Origin: Austwickia sp040006675
GTDB taxonomy: Bacteria; Actinomycetota; Actinomycetes; Actinomycetales; Dermatophilaceae
Reading direction: 5' to 3'
DNA: 10,667 bases
Assembly (NCBI GenBank): GCA_040006675.1
Contig: JBDTWM010000100.1
Span: forward strand, 1 to 10,667
Shown piece after piece: positions 5,179-10,667 of this stretch. The first letter of the stretch is position 1. Every line of letters starts with the position of its first letter. The notes under the pieces are model-generated. The model was not told the DNA's origin. It made no database searches and saw only the letters and a list, made by a program, of their open reading frames with translations. The translations under genes and the position numbers were made by a program.

Positions 5179-6066
5179 TCAGCGATTCGGATCCAGTTTC
5201 CCGGCACGGACCGCGTCCGCGATGGACGCGCCCAGGGCCGCCGCTTCGCACCACGCGCGGCCGCAATGCTCAAGCCACAGTTCCAGCCCGGCGCGCGTGC
5301 CGCCCGCGTACGCCACCAGCGACCCGAGATAGGCCGTCGCGCCAACCTCGAGGTGGCCGCCCTCCGGCACGCACACCCCGGTCGGGTCCAGGCCGCTTTC
5401 CACCAGCAGGGCGCGCTCCAGCGCGCGCGCCACCAGCCCGTTACCCCGGACGAATGGCCGCACGTGCACGATCTCCGCGTGCGCCAGCGCCGCCGCAACG
5501 AACGCGGGCGCCGACGTGTCCGCCAACACCGCGTAGACCCCCGACAGTCGCGCCACCACCATCGTCGGATCCGGCGCCGGCCCGAGATCCGCGAACTCCC
5601 CGCACGTCTCACCTGCGCGTCGCGGCCGTCCCACCGCCTCGTCGGCCACCAGTTGTGAGGCGGCCGCGACGTGCAACCGCGCGAGTGCCTGCGCCGGACT
5701 GCGGCGCAGCATCGGCCGCACATATTCCGTCTCAGCGGTCACTCGCGCGGCAGCGCGGACGGTCGCCTCCACCGGATCGGGCGGGCGGGCCGTGTCGCGC
5801 TCGCCGTTGGTCGCCAGCCCCCCGCACAGCAGGTCCCGTACATGCGCCACGTCGGAGCGGGCACCGTCGAGCTCGGCAGAGGCCTGCGCCCCCCACACGC
5901 GCGACTCCGCGGCCGCCTCGGGGATCCGCCGTCGCAGCGCCGAGTGCCAGCGCAGCGCGGTCGTGGCCTCCCGCACGCGATCCACCCACGGCTCGACGGC
6001 GGGCCAGGCGGCGATCGCCGCCAGCGTCGGATCCGTGTCGCCGCCCGTGCCATTGCGCCTGTCCAT
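5179..6066 (-). CDS. Fic-fold protein with degenerate active site (often annotated oxidoreductase)
   Basis: A 295-aa, Ala/Arg-rich, apparently cytosolic protein. Two marks of Fic-domain proteins are visible: an inhibitory-helix-like S63-A-E-L-D-G68 (consensus S/T-x-x-x-E-G/N) and a Fic-like motif at R203-P-F-V-R-G-N-G-L-V-A-R214. Canonical Fic is HPFx(D/E)GNGRxxR; here the catalytic His aligns with Arg, the D/E with Arg and the first Arg with Leu, while GNG and the last Arg remain. H201 lies two residues earlier. AMP transfer therefore looks unlikely, and the protein may be a pseudoenzyme or have changed chemistry. The ATG at 6066 was chosen because TAGGCT ends seven bases upstream (leaderless); the frame stays open to 6195 but would overlap the divergent kinase gene. 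Its link to that kinase is unknown. Confidence 0.7.
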   Translation of the reverse strand: MDRRNGTGGDTDPTLAAIAAWPAVEPWVDRVREATTALRWHSALRRRIPEAAAESRVWGAQASAELDGARSDVAHVRDLLCGGLATNGERDTARPPDPVEATVRAAARVTAETEYVRPMLRRSPAQALARLHVAAASQLVADEAVGRPRRAGETCGEFADLGPAPDPTMVVARLSGVYAVLADTSAPAFVAAALAHAEIVHVRPFVRGNGLVARALERALLVESGLDPTGVCVPEGGHLEVGATAYLGSLVAYAGGTRAGLELWLEHCGRAWCEAAALGASIADAVRAGKLDPNR

Positions 6067-6083
6067 GCTCCGAAGCCTAGAGT
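6053..6083. promoter_or_regulatory. Divergent overlapping -10 boxes of Fic-like and kinase genes
   Basis: Only 23 bp separate the two start codons. On the plus strand TAGAGT (6078-6083) ends six bases before the kinase GTG, with TTGCGC (6053-6058) 19 bp upstream. On the minus strand TAGGCT (6079-6074) ends seven bases before the Fic-like ATG. The two hexamers share the CTAG centre. Both messages would be leaderless, and polymerase could occupy only one promoter at a time. No clear minus-strand -35 was found. Confidence 0.6.
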
Positions 6084-6089
6084 TCCGTC

Positions 6090-7364
6090 GTGAGCATCCC
6101 GCCGCCGCCAACCCTCGCCGGGGTCGCGTCGGCCTTGACCCCGCCCATCCCGTCTCGGGCACGACTCGAGGAACTGCTCCAGGACCTGCCCGCATGGGCG
6201 CCAGCCCTGATCGTGGTGATCGTGGCCGCGCTGGTCGCCGCGGCGATCACCGTCGGAATCCGTCACCGGGGCCGGTTCAGCTCCCCGGAGTCCGTGGCGA
6301 CCTATCGCGCGTTGCACGCCGCGTCCGAGGCGGCGCGTCACCTGCGCGACGGGCTCACCCCCAAGGCGGCGGCCCGCGCCGCGAAGGACTTGCGCCCGCT
6401 GCTGCAGGTCGCCGCCGTCTCACTGTGCGACCCGGGCGGCGTGCTGGCCTGGGAGGGTGTCGGCGAGCACCACAAGGAGCAGGTCCTGGAGCAGTCCCAG
6501 GCGGTCCTGGAGCGCGGCGCGACGGTCCGCCTCGATGAGAAGGACCTGACCTGCACCAAGATCGACTGCCCCATCCGCAACGCCATCCTCGCGCCGGTGG
6601 TGACCGACGAACGGACGGTTGCCGTGCTCGCCTCGTACGGCCCCACGGTCTCCGCAGACCTCGTCCGCGCCACCGAGGCCGTCGCCGACTGGATCTCCAC
6701 CCAGCTCGACCTCGCCGAGCTGGCGGTCGAGCGCGAGCGGGTCATGGAGGCCGAACTGCGGGCGCTGCGCGCCCAAATCAGCCCACACTTCATCTACAAC
6801 TCCCTCGCAGCGATCGCGAGCTTCGTACGCACCGACCCCAGTCGGGCGCGCGAGCTGCTCCTGGAGTTCGCGGACTTCACGCGGTACGCCTTGCGCGCCA
6901 GCGGTCCGATGGCGAGCCTCTCGGAGGAATTGGGCAACATCGAGCGCTACCTGGCGTTGGAGGAGGCCAGATTCGGCGATCGGATGGTCGTGAGCCTCGT
7001 CATCGCCCCTGAGGTGCTCGCCGTCCAGGTACCGACCCTGACGATCCAGCCACTCGTGGAGAACGCGGTGAAGCACGGGATCGAGTCCAACCCCGGCGTC
7101 GGGCACATCTCGATCACGGCCCGCGACCGGGGGCCGGACGCCGAGATCCTCATCGACGACGACGGAGTGGGCGCCGATCCGGAAGAGATCCGCGCGATGC
7201 TCGCCGGGGAGCGGGGCGACCACGTGGGACTCGCGAACGTGGACGCGCGGATTCGGCAGACGTACGGTGATGACTACGGCCTGGTCGTGGAGACCGCCAT
7301 CGGCGCGGGCACGCGCGTCTCGTTCCGTGTGCCCAAGTACTCACGCCGCACGCAAGACCGTTGA
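6090..7364 (+). CDS. LytS-type sensor histidine kinase with GAF-like sensor
   Basis: A 424-aa membrane kinase expected to phosphorylate the LytTR regulator encoded next. One transmembrane helix (about 38-57, APALIVVIVAALVAAAITVGI) replaces the multi-helix 5TMR-LYT sensor of classical LytS. A GAF-like region follows (about 68-210) with two cysteines, C155 and C160, in LTCTKIDCPI. The His_kinase domain contains ALRAQISPHFIYNSL with H233 as phosphoacceptor. The ATPase domain shows N box QPLVENAVKHG (N325), DDDGVG and GLANVDARI, so it looks catalytically intact. The GTG at 6090 has no Shine-Dalgarno but has TAGAGT six bases upstream, consistent with leaderless initiation. 25 bp separate it from the regulator. 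The sensed signal is unknown. Confidence 0.9.
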   Translation: MSIPPPPTLAGVASALTPPIPSRARLEELLQDLPAWAPALIVVIVAALVAAAITVGIRHRGRFSSPESVATYRALHAASEAARHLRDGLTPKAAARAAKDLRPLLQVAAVSLCDPGGVLAWEGVGEHHKEQVLEQSQAVLERGATVRLDEKDLTCTKIDCPIRNAILAPVVTDERTVAVLASYGPTVSADLVRATEAVADWISTQLDLAELAVERERVMEAELRALRAQISPHFIYNSLAAIASFVRTDPSRARELLLEFADFTRYALRASGPMASLSEELGNIERYLALEEARFGDRMVVSLVIAPEVLAVQVPTLTIQPLVENAVKHGIESNPGVGHISITARDRGPDAEILIDDDGVGADPEEIRAMLAGERGDHVGLANVDARIRQTYGDDYGLVVETAIGAGTRVSFRVPKYSRRTQDR

Positions 7365-7377
7365 GCGCACCGGCGAG

Positions 7378-7383
7378 TACGCT
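7378..7383 (+). promoter_or_regulatory. -10 box TACGCT, leaderless start of response regulator
   Basis: TACGCT ends six bases before the ATG at 7390, and no Shine-Dalgarno is present in the 25-bp gap, so the regulator can probably be transcribed on its own as a leaderless message. No -35 was identified. Confidence 0.5.
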
Positions 7384-7389
7384 CGTCGC

Positions 7390-8166
7390 ATGACTGTGGA
7401 TGCGCAACCCCCCGGATCCGGGGACGGCCTTGCGGTCCTCGTGGTGGACGACGAGGTCCCCGCACTCAACGAGCTGTCCTGGTTGCTCGGGCAGGACAAC
7501 CGCGTCTCCGACGTACGGACCGCCACGAGCGGTGCCGACGCGCTGCGGGCCCTTCACGCGGCCCCAGCCGACGTCGTGTTCTGCGACATCAGCATGCCAG
7601 GGCTCGACGGGCTCGAACTGGCACGCGTCCTCGGGCGATTCGCCGACCGCCCGCAGGTGGTGTTCGTGACGGCGTACGAACAGCACGCCGTCGACGCGTT
7701 CGAGGTCTCGGCTGCCGACTACCTGGTGAAGCCGATCCGGGAGGAGCGTCTCGCCGAGGCGGTACGCAGGGTGGTAGCGGCGCGATCCACGACGGGGAAG
7801 CCGGTGGCGCCGGCCGCCGAAGAGGACGAGACGATTCCGGTCGAGCTGGGCGGCGTCACCACGTTCGTGCAGCGCAGCGACCTCATCTACGTGCAGGCTC
7901 AGGGCGACTACGCCCGGCTGCACACGCGCGCGGCGAGCCACCTCATCCGGGTGTCGCTGACGACGCTGGAGGAGCGCTGGGCGCCCTACGGATTCGTCCG
8001 TATCCACCGCAGCACCCTCGTCTCCCTGCCCGCGGTCACCCAGGTCCGCACCGAGCGCGGACGTTGCGTCGTCGTCCTCGACGACATCGAGTTGCAGGTG
8101 AGTCGGCGCCACACGCGCGAGCTGCGGGAGCGCCTGCTCCGTCTACCGGGGCAAGAGCCCGGCTAA
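7390..8166 (+). CDS. LytTR-family response regulator
   Basis: A 258-aa DNA-binding regulator, partner of the kinase just upstream. The receiver domain (about 14-130) has the acidic pair D20-D21, phosphoacceptor D66 in FCDISMPGLDG, T94 and K114 in DYLVKPI, so all key residues are present. After an Ala/Pro/Glu linker comes a LytTR domain (about 150-250) with IYVQAQGDYARLHT and GFVRIHRSTLVSLPAV. LytTR proteins bind paired short direct repeats, often to switch on transporters or extracellular functions. The likely target is the symporter unit that follows, but no convincing LytTR site was found by eye. Its TAA stop doubles as the start of the next gene's -10 box. Confidence 0.92.
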   Translation: MTVDAQPPGSGDGLAVLVVDDEVPALNELSWLLGQDNRVSDVRTATSGADALRALHAAPADVVFCDISMPGLDGLELARVLGRFADRPQVVFVTAYEQHAVDAFEVSAADYLVKPIREERLAEAVRRVVAARSTTGKPVAPAAEEDETIPVELGGVTTFVQRSDLIYVQAQGDYARLHTRAASHLIRVSLTTLEERWAPYGFVRIHRSTLVSLPAVTQVRTERGRCVVVLDDIELQVSRRHTRELRERLLRLPGQEPG

Positions 8167-8169
8167 CCT
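8164..8169 (+). promoter_or_regulatory. -10 box TAACCT overlapping the regulator stop codon
   Basis: TAACCT begins with the TAA stop of the response regulator and ends six bases before the ATG at 8176. No Shine-Dalgarno is seen. It is the fourth leaderless-type start in a row. Confidence 0.5.
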
Positions 8170-8175
8170 GACCGG

Positions 8176-8622
8176 ATGACCCCCTCCCAGGCCCGCGGCA
8201 GCGGTTCCTCCCGTGGGCGCGGGGGCGACGGGACGGGCCGTGGACGCGGGGACAACGCGATCCGCCGGGTCCGGGTGACCTCGCCGCGCAGCCAGGCGCG
8301 CCGACGCGGCCCGGCACGCCCACTGGCCCACGAGATCGACGAGCAGACCCAGCTCGGGGAGGTCTACCTCAACTCGTTGATGCGCGCGCAACTGCGGCTG
8401 TCGCTGGTGGTGCTCGGCGGCGTGTTCACGGCCGTCGGATTTCTCCCGGCCGCGCTCACCCTGGTCCCCATGACTCAGGAGCTGCGCATCGGTCCGCTGC
8501 CGCTGCCGTGGGTGCTGGTGGGCGTGATGCTCTATCCGTTCCTGCTGGTCGTGGCTCGCTCATACACGCAGGCCACCGAGCGTGTCGAGAACGACTTCGA
8601 CCAGATCGTGGGTCCCCGCTGA
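8176..8622 (+). CDS. DUF485-like two-helix membrane protein
   Basis: A 148-aa protein with a disordered, basic Gly/Arg/Ser-rich N-terminus (about 1-50) followed by a conserved-looking core: YLNSLMRAQLRLSL leading into a first membrane helix (about 74-96) and a second, PLPWVLVGVMLYPFLLVVA, then an acidic tail ERVENDFDQIV. Small two-helix proteins of the DUF485 family (YjcH in E. coli) accompany ActP acetate symporters, and the order and topology here match. It is probably an accessory or stability partner of the symporter, which begins 61 bp downstream. Assignment rests on topology and context more than on sequence identity. Its start is leaderless-like (TAACCT, six bases). Confidence 0.72.
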   Translation: MTPSQARGSGSSRGRGGDGTGRGRGDNAIRRVRVTSPRSQARRRGPARPLAHEIDEQTQLGEVYLNSLMRAQLRLSLVVLGGVFTAVGFLPAALTLVPMTQELRIGPLPLPWVLVGVMLYPFLLVVARSYTQATERVENDFDQIVGPR

Positions 8623-8683
8623 ATCCCGCCGGACGCGACCGACGGACCGCGGGCGCGCCCTGCCGACGGGGGGGCTGGCGCCG

Positions 8684-10237
8684 GTGACCAGCGCGCTCCC
8701 CCTCGCCGCGATCATCGCCGTTTGCGTGCTGACCGTCCTGGTCGGGGGCCTCGGGCTGAGGCTGTCGCGCACGACCAGCGACTTCTACGTGGCGAGCCGC
8801 AGCGTCTCGTCGCGCTGGAACGCGGCGGCCATCGGCGGCGAGTACCTGAGTGCTGCCTCGTTTCTCGGGATCGCGGGCCTGGTGTACACGCTTGGCCTCG
8901 ACATGCTGTGGTACCCCGTGGGGTACACGCTCGGGTTCGTCGTGGTGCTGGTCCTGGTAGCCGCCCCGTTGCGGCGTTCAGGCGCGTACACGCTGCCGGA
9001 CTTCGCGGACATCCGCCTGGGAAGCCGCCGGCTGCGCGCCCTGTGCACTGCCCTGGTCTGCCTCATCGGGTGGCTGTACCTGTTGCCGCAGCTGCAAGGG
9101 GCCGGCCTGGCCCTGTTCGCTCTCACGGGCGCACCGCTGTGGGTCGGAGGCGTGCTCGTGACGGTCGTGGTGGCGATCAATGTGTTGGCCGGCGGAATGC
9201 GCTCGCTGACCTTCGTGCAAGGCCTGCAGTACTGGGTGAAGCTCATCGCGATCGCCGTGCCCGCCGTCGTTCTGATCGTGCTGTGGATGCGCGACGGACA
9301 ACCCCTCCCCGCAGCGCACGAGCTGGCGCCCGCGGGAACCGTCCCCGGCCCCGGCTCCATCGGCGCTCACGGCGAGGCGCGCTCGCCCGCGCAGGCGATC
9401 TACGGTTCGTACAGCACCCTGATCGCCCTCGCGCTGGGAACGATGGGCCTGCCGCACGTCGTGGTGCGCTACTACACCAACCCGGACGGACGCACCGCCC
9501 GCCGCACCACCATGATCGTCATCGGTCTGCTGGGCGCTTTCTACGTGTTCCCGCCCGTGTACGGCGCTCTCGCGCGCGTCTACCTCGACGTTCCGGCCGG
9601 GGCCAGCCCCGACTCGGTGGTGCTGCGCCTGCCCGGCGCGATCGCGACCGGCTCGCTCGGAGACGTGCTGACGACCATCGTGGCTGCCGGCGCCTTCGCT
9701 GCGTTCCTGTCCACCGCCTCCGGACTGACGGTCTCCGTCGCGGGGGCCCTCGGGCAGGACGTGGTCAGGCCGCTGCGCGCCCGAATCAGCGGGGGCGACC
9801 CGGACGGCGTGGGCAGCTTTCGCGTCGCGACGCTGATCGCGACGGGCGTTCCCTGCGTGCTCCTGGTCAGCGTGCAACGCCTCGGACTGGCCACAACCGT
9901 CGGGCTGGCGTTCGCACTGACCGCCTCGACGTTCTGCCCCCTCCTCGTCCTCGGCGTGTGGTGGCGGCGCCTTACCGCAGTCGGCATCATCCTCGGCATG
10001 AGCACGGGCGCAATCCTCGCGACCGGGGCGATCGTCGTGGTCGTCGCCGGGCTCCCCACGAGCGGGTGGACGACGTCACTGCTGGAGCAGCCGGCGGCGT
10101 GGACCGTGCCCATCTCGTTCGCTGTGACCATCGTGGGCTCGCTTCTCACGCCGCGCCGCGTCCCGAAGGACATCCTGCGGACGATGGCGCGGTTGCACGC
10201 TCCGGAGTCAGTCGGCCTGCCCGGCGCGGTGCGCTGA
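8684..10237 (+). CDS. SSS-family cation/acetate-type symporter (ActP/MctC-like)
   Basis: A 517-aa polytopic membrane protein with about 13 hydrophobic helices, of the solute:sodium symporter family, expected to import acetate or a related short carboxylate with Na+ or H+. Family signatures are TTSDFYVASRSVSSRWNAAA, GEYLSAASFLGIAGLVY, the WYPVGYTLG segment, PHVVVRYYTNPDGRTARR, and FAAFLSTASGLTVSVAGALGQD, which holds the Ser/Thr stretch that lines the sodium site in this family. The GTG at 8684 gives a normal N-terminus. An in-frame GTG at 8582 would add 34 polar residues and overlap the previous gene by 41 bp. The Shine-Dalgarno is poor (a G-run only). The exact substrate (acetate, propionate or pyruvate) cannot be told from sequence. 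Confidence 0.88.
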   Translation: MTSALPLAAIIAVCVLTVLVGGLGLRLSRTTSDFYVASRSVSSRWNAAAIGGEYLSAASFLGIAGLVYTLGLDMLWYPVGYTLGFVVVLVLVAAPLRRSGAYTLPDFADIRLGSRRLRALCTALVCLIGWLYLLPQLQGAGLALFALTGAPLWVGGVLVTVVVAINVLAGGMRSLTFVQGLQYWVKLIAIAVPAVVLIVLWMRDGQPLPAAHELAPAGTVPGPGSIGAHGEARSPAQAIYGSYSTLIALALGTMGLPHVVVRYYTNPDGRTARRTTMIVIGLLGAFYVFPPVYGALARVYLDVPAGASPDSVVLRLPGAIATGSLGDVLTTIVAAGAFAAFLSTASGLTVSVAGALGQDVVRPLRARISGGDPDGVGSFRVATLIATGVPCVLLVSVQRLGLATTVGLAFALTASTFCPLLVLGVWWRRLTAVGIILGMSTGAILATGAIVVVVAGLPTSGWTTSLLEQPAAWTVPISFAVTIVGSLLTPRRVPKDILRTMARLHAPESVGLPGAVR

Positions 10238-10256
10238 CCGGATAGCACCCGGAACG

Positions 10257-10292
10257 GGCTGGGGCACCGAACCCGGCTGGAGCACCGGAGCC
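10257..10292. repeat. Two 18-bp imperfect tandem repeats after the symporter
   Basis: GGCTGGGGCACCGAACCC and GGCTGGAGCACCGGAGCC are adjacent and match at 15 of 18 positions. A further degenerate GCACCCGGAAC lies just before them. Function is unknown; they follow the symporter stop by 19 bp. Confidence 0.5.
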
Positions 10293-10294
10293 GA

Positions 10295-10307
10295 GGGTCG
10301 ATGACCC
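10295..10307 (+). terminator. Short hairpin GGGTC-GAT-GACCC, possible symporter terminator
   Basis: A five-bp stem with a three-base loop, 58 bp after the symporter stop. It has no U-tract, so termination here would be weak or Rho-assisted. Confidence 0.3.
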
Positions 10308-10344
10308 CGCGAGGCGCGCGCGAAGAAGCACGAAACCAGACGGA

Positions 10345-10366
10345 AACTTTACTAACTCTTTAACAT
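10345..10366 (+). promoter_or_regulatory. AT-rich promoter candidate for the secreted-protein gene
   Basis: A patch strikingly AT-rich for this genome contains TTTACT (10348-10353) and TAACAT (10361-10366). TAACAT fits TAnnnT as a -10 box, but no -35 at the usual distance is convincing. A start near 10373 would give a leader of about 180 nt. Confidence 0.35.
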
Positions 10367-10368
10367 TG

Positions 10369-10392
10369 CCGAGTTGTGACGCAGACACTCGG
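10369..10392 (+). repeat. Inverted repeat CCGAGT/ACTCGG
   Basis: A perfect six-bp stem (10369-10374 with 10387-10392) around the loop TGTGACGCAGAC, just after the candidate -10. It could be an operator or the first leader stem. Confidence 0.4.
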
Positions 10393-10478
10393 GCCGATGG
10401 GGGTTGTGAGATCGCGCATTCCCTGAGGCAACGCTGACACCCTCCGTTACCCATCTCGCCCGCAGGCACCGGCCCGCT

Positions 10479-10508
10479 CTTGCTCCATGGCAAGCCCCTA
10501 CGGTTGCC
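10479..10508 (+). other. Mutually exclusive small stems in 5' leader
   Basis: CTTGC (10479-10483) can pair with GCAAG (10490-10494), or GGCAA (10489-10493) with TTGCC (10504-10508). GGCAAC at 10427-10432 can also pair with GTTGCC (10503-10508). Overlapping partners are a hallmark of switching leaders, but the stems are short and chance is a fair explanation. The rest of 10393-10554 shows no recognised motif. Confidence 0.25.
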
Positions 10509-10554
10509 GCCCGCCTGCCCACACCGGCTTCTTCCCGTCTTCCAAGGAGACCCC

Positions 10555-10667
10555 ATGTCACCGCGCCCCCGTATCGCCATCGCCTCCATCTCCCTGTCCC
10601 TCGGGATGCTCTTCGGCCCAGGTCTCGGCGCCGAGGCCGCCGTTCCGGCCCCCGACGTCGTCCGCAC
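10555..10667 (+). CDS. Secreted protein, N-terminal signal peptide (partial, leaves window)
   Basis: The first 37 codons encode a clear Sec signal peptide: basic n-region MSPRPR, hydrophobic core IAIASISLSLGMLFGPGLG, and A-x-A type cleavage region GAEAA, likely leaving a mature start near VPAPDVV. The ATG at 10555 has AAGGAG (10544-10549) five bases upstream, unlike the leaderless genes before it. A long 5' leader and a signal peptide suit a cell-wall hydrolase or similar exported protein, but the mature domain is beyond the window and no family can be named. Confidence 0.75.
   Translation, partial: MSPRPRIAIASISLSLGMLFGPGLGAEAAVPAPDVVR

Noticed and set aside
8722..10245. 507-aa plus-strand ORF overlapping the symporter
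   Set aside because: Arg/Pro-rich out-of-frame shadow; the symporter frame has clear family motifs and membrane helices.
10369..10480. c-di-AMP (ydaO) riboswitch in the secreted-protein leader
   Set aside because: GCCGAG and GGGGTTGTGAG are faintly reminiscent, but the conserved ydaO core blocks are absent by eye; a covariance-model search would be needed.

Overview
The window is high-GC DNA with long, strongly codon-biased ORFs and an actinobacterial gene repertoire: a Gram-positive Tad locus with an Ssd-type ATPase and DUF4244 pilin, leaderless-looking genes with TAnnnT -10 boxes, and a LytS/LytTR pair beside an acetate-type symporter. It is almost certainly an actinomycete. The style suggests Micrococcales (Cellulomonas-like), but that narrower placement is inference.

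Left block, minus strand (1-4324): a tight-adherence (Tad/Flp) pilus locus read right to left: ssd, tadA, tadB, tadC, a 255-bp gap, a DUF4244 Flp-like pilin, tadE, and the first bases of another gene at the left edge. Nearly every junction is a GTGA, ATGA or 8-bp overlap, so the genes are translationally coupled. The gap before the pilin and the region upstream of ssd each carry the same two-part element, TCCACACC and TCATCCACAGGT on the minus strand, with exactly 28 bp between the TCCACA cores. This points to co-regulation of the machine and pilin units.

Middle (4325-5178): about 850 bp with no convincing large gene but much structure. It holds 11-bp phased CGTGAGGC repeats, a perfect 13-bp hairpin, several perfect palindromes, a TATACT -10 box and a possible 32-aa ORF (5020-5118).

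Right block (5179-10237): a minus-strand Fic-fold protein with a degenerate active site is divergent from a plus-strand set: LytS-like histidine kinase, LytTR response regulator, DUF485-like two-helix membrane protein and SSS-family cation/acetate-type symporter. The first four genes each have a TAnnnT hexamer ending 6-7 nt before the start codon and no usable Shine-Dalgarno, the signature of leaderless transcription. The divergent pair share a CTAG core between their -10 boxes. The likely logic is sensing of a small carboxylate by the kinase and control of its uptake by the symporter.

Right edge (10238-10667): a 317-bp intergenic region with short repeats, an AT-rich promoter candidate and leader hairpins, then the start of a secreted protein with a clear signal peptide.

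The strongest candidates for something undescribed are the paired 28-bp-spaced element at both Tad units, the phased repeats and structured region at 4467-5118, and the nested leaderless promoters of the kinase/symporter block.
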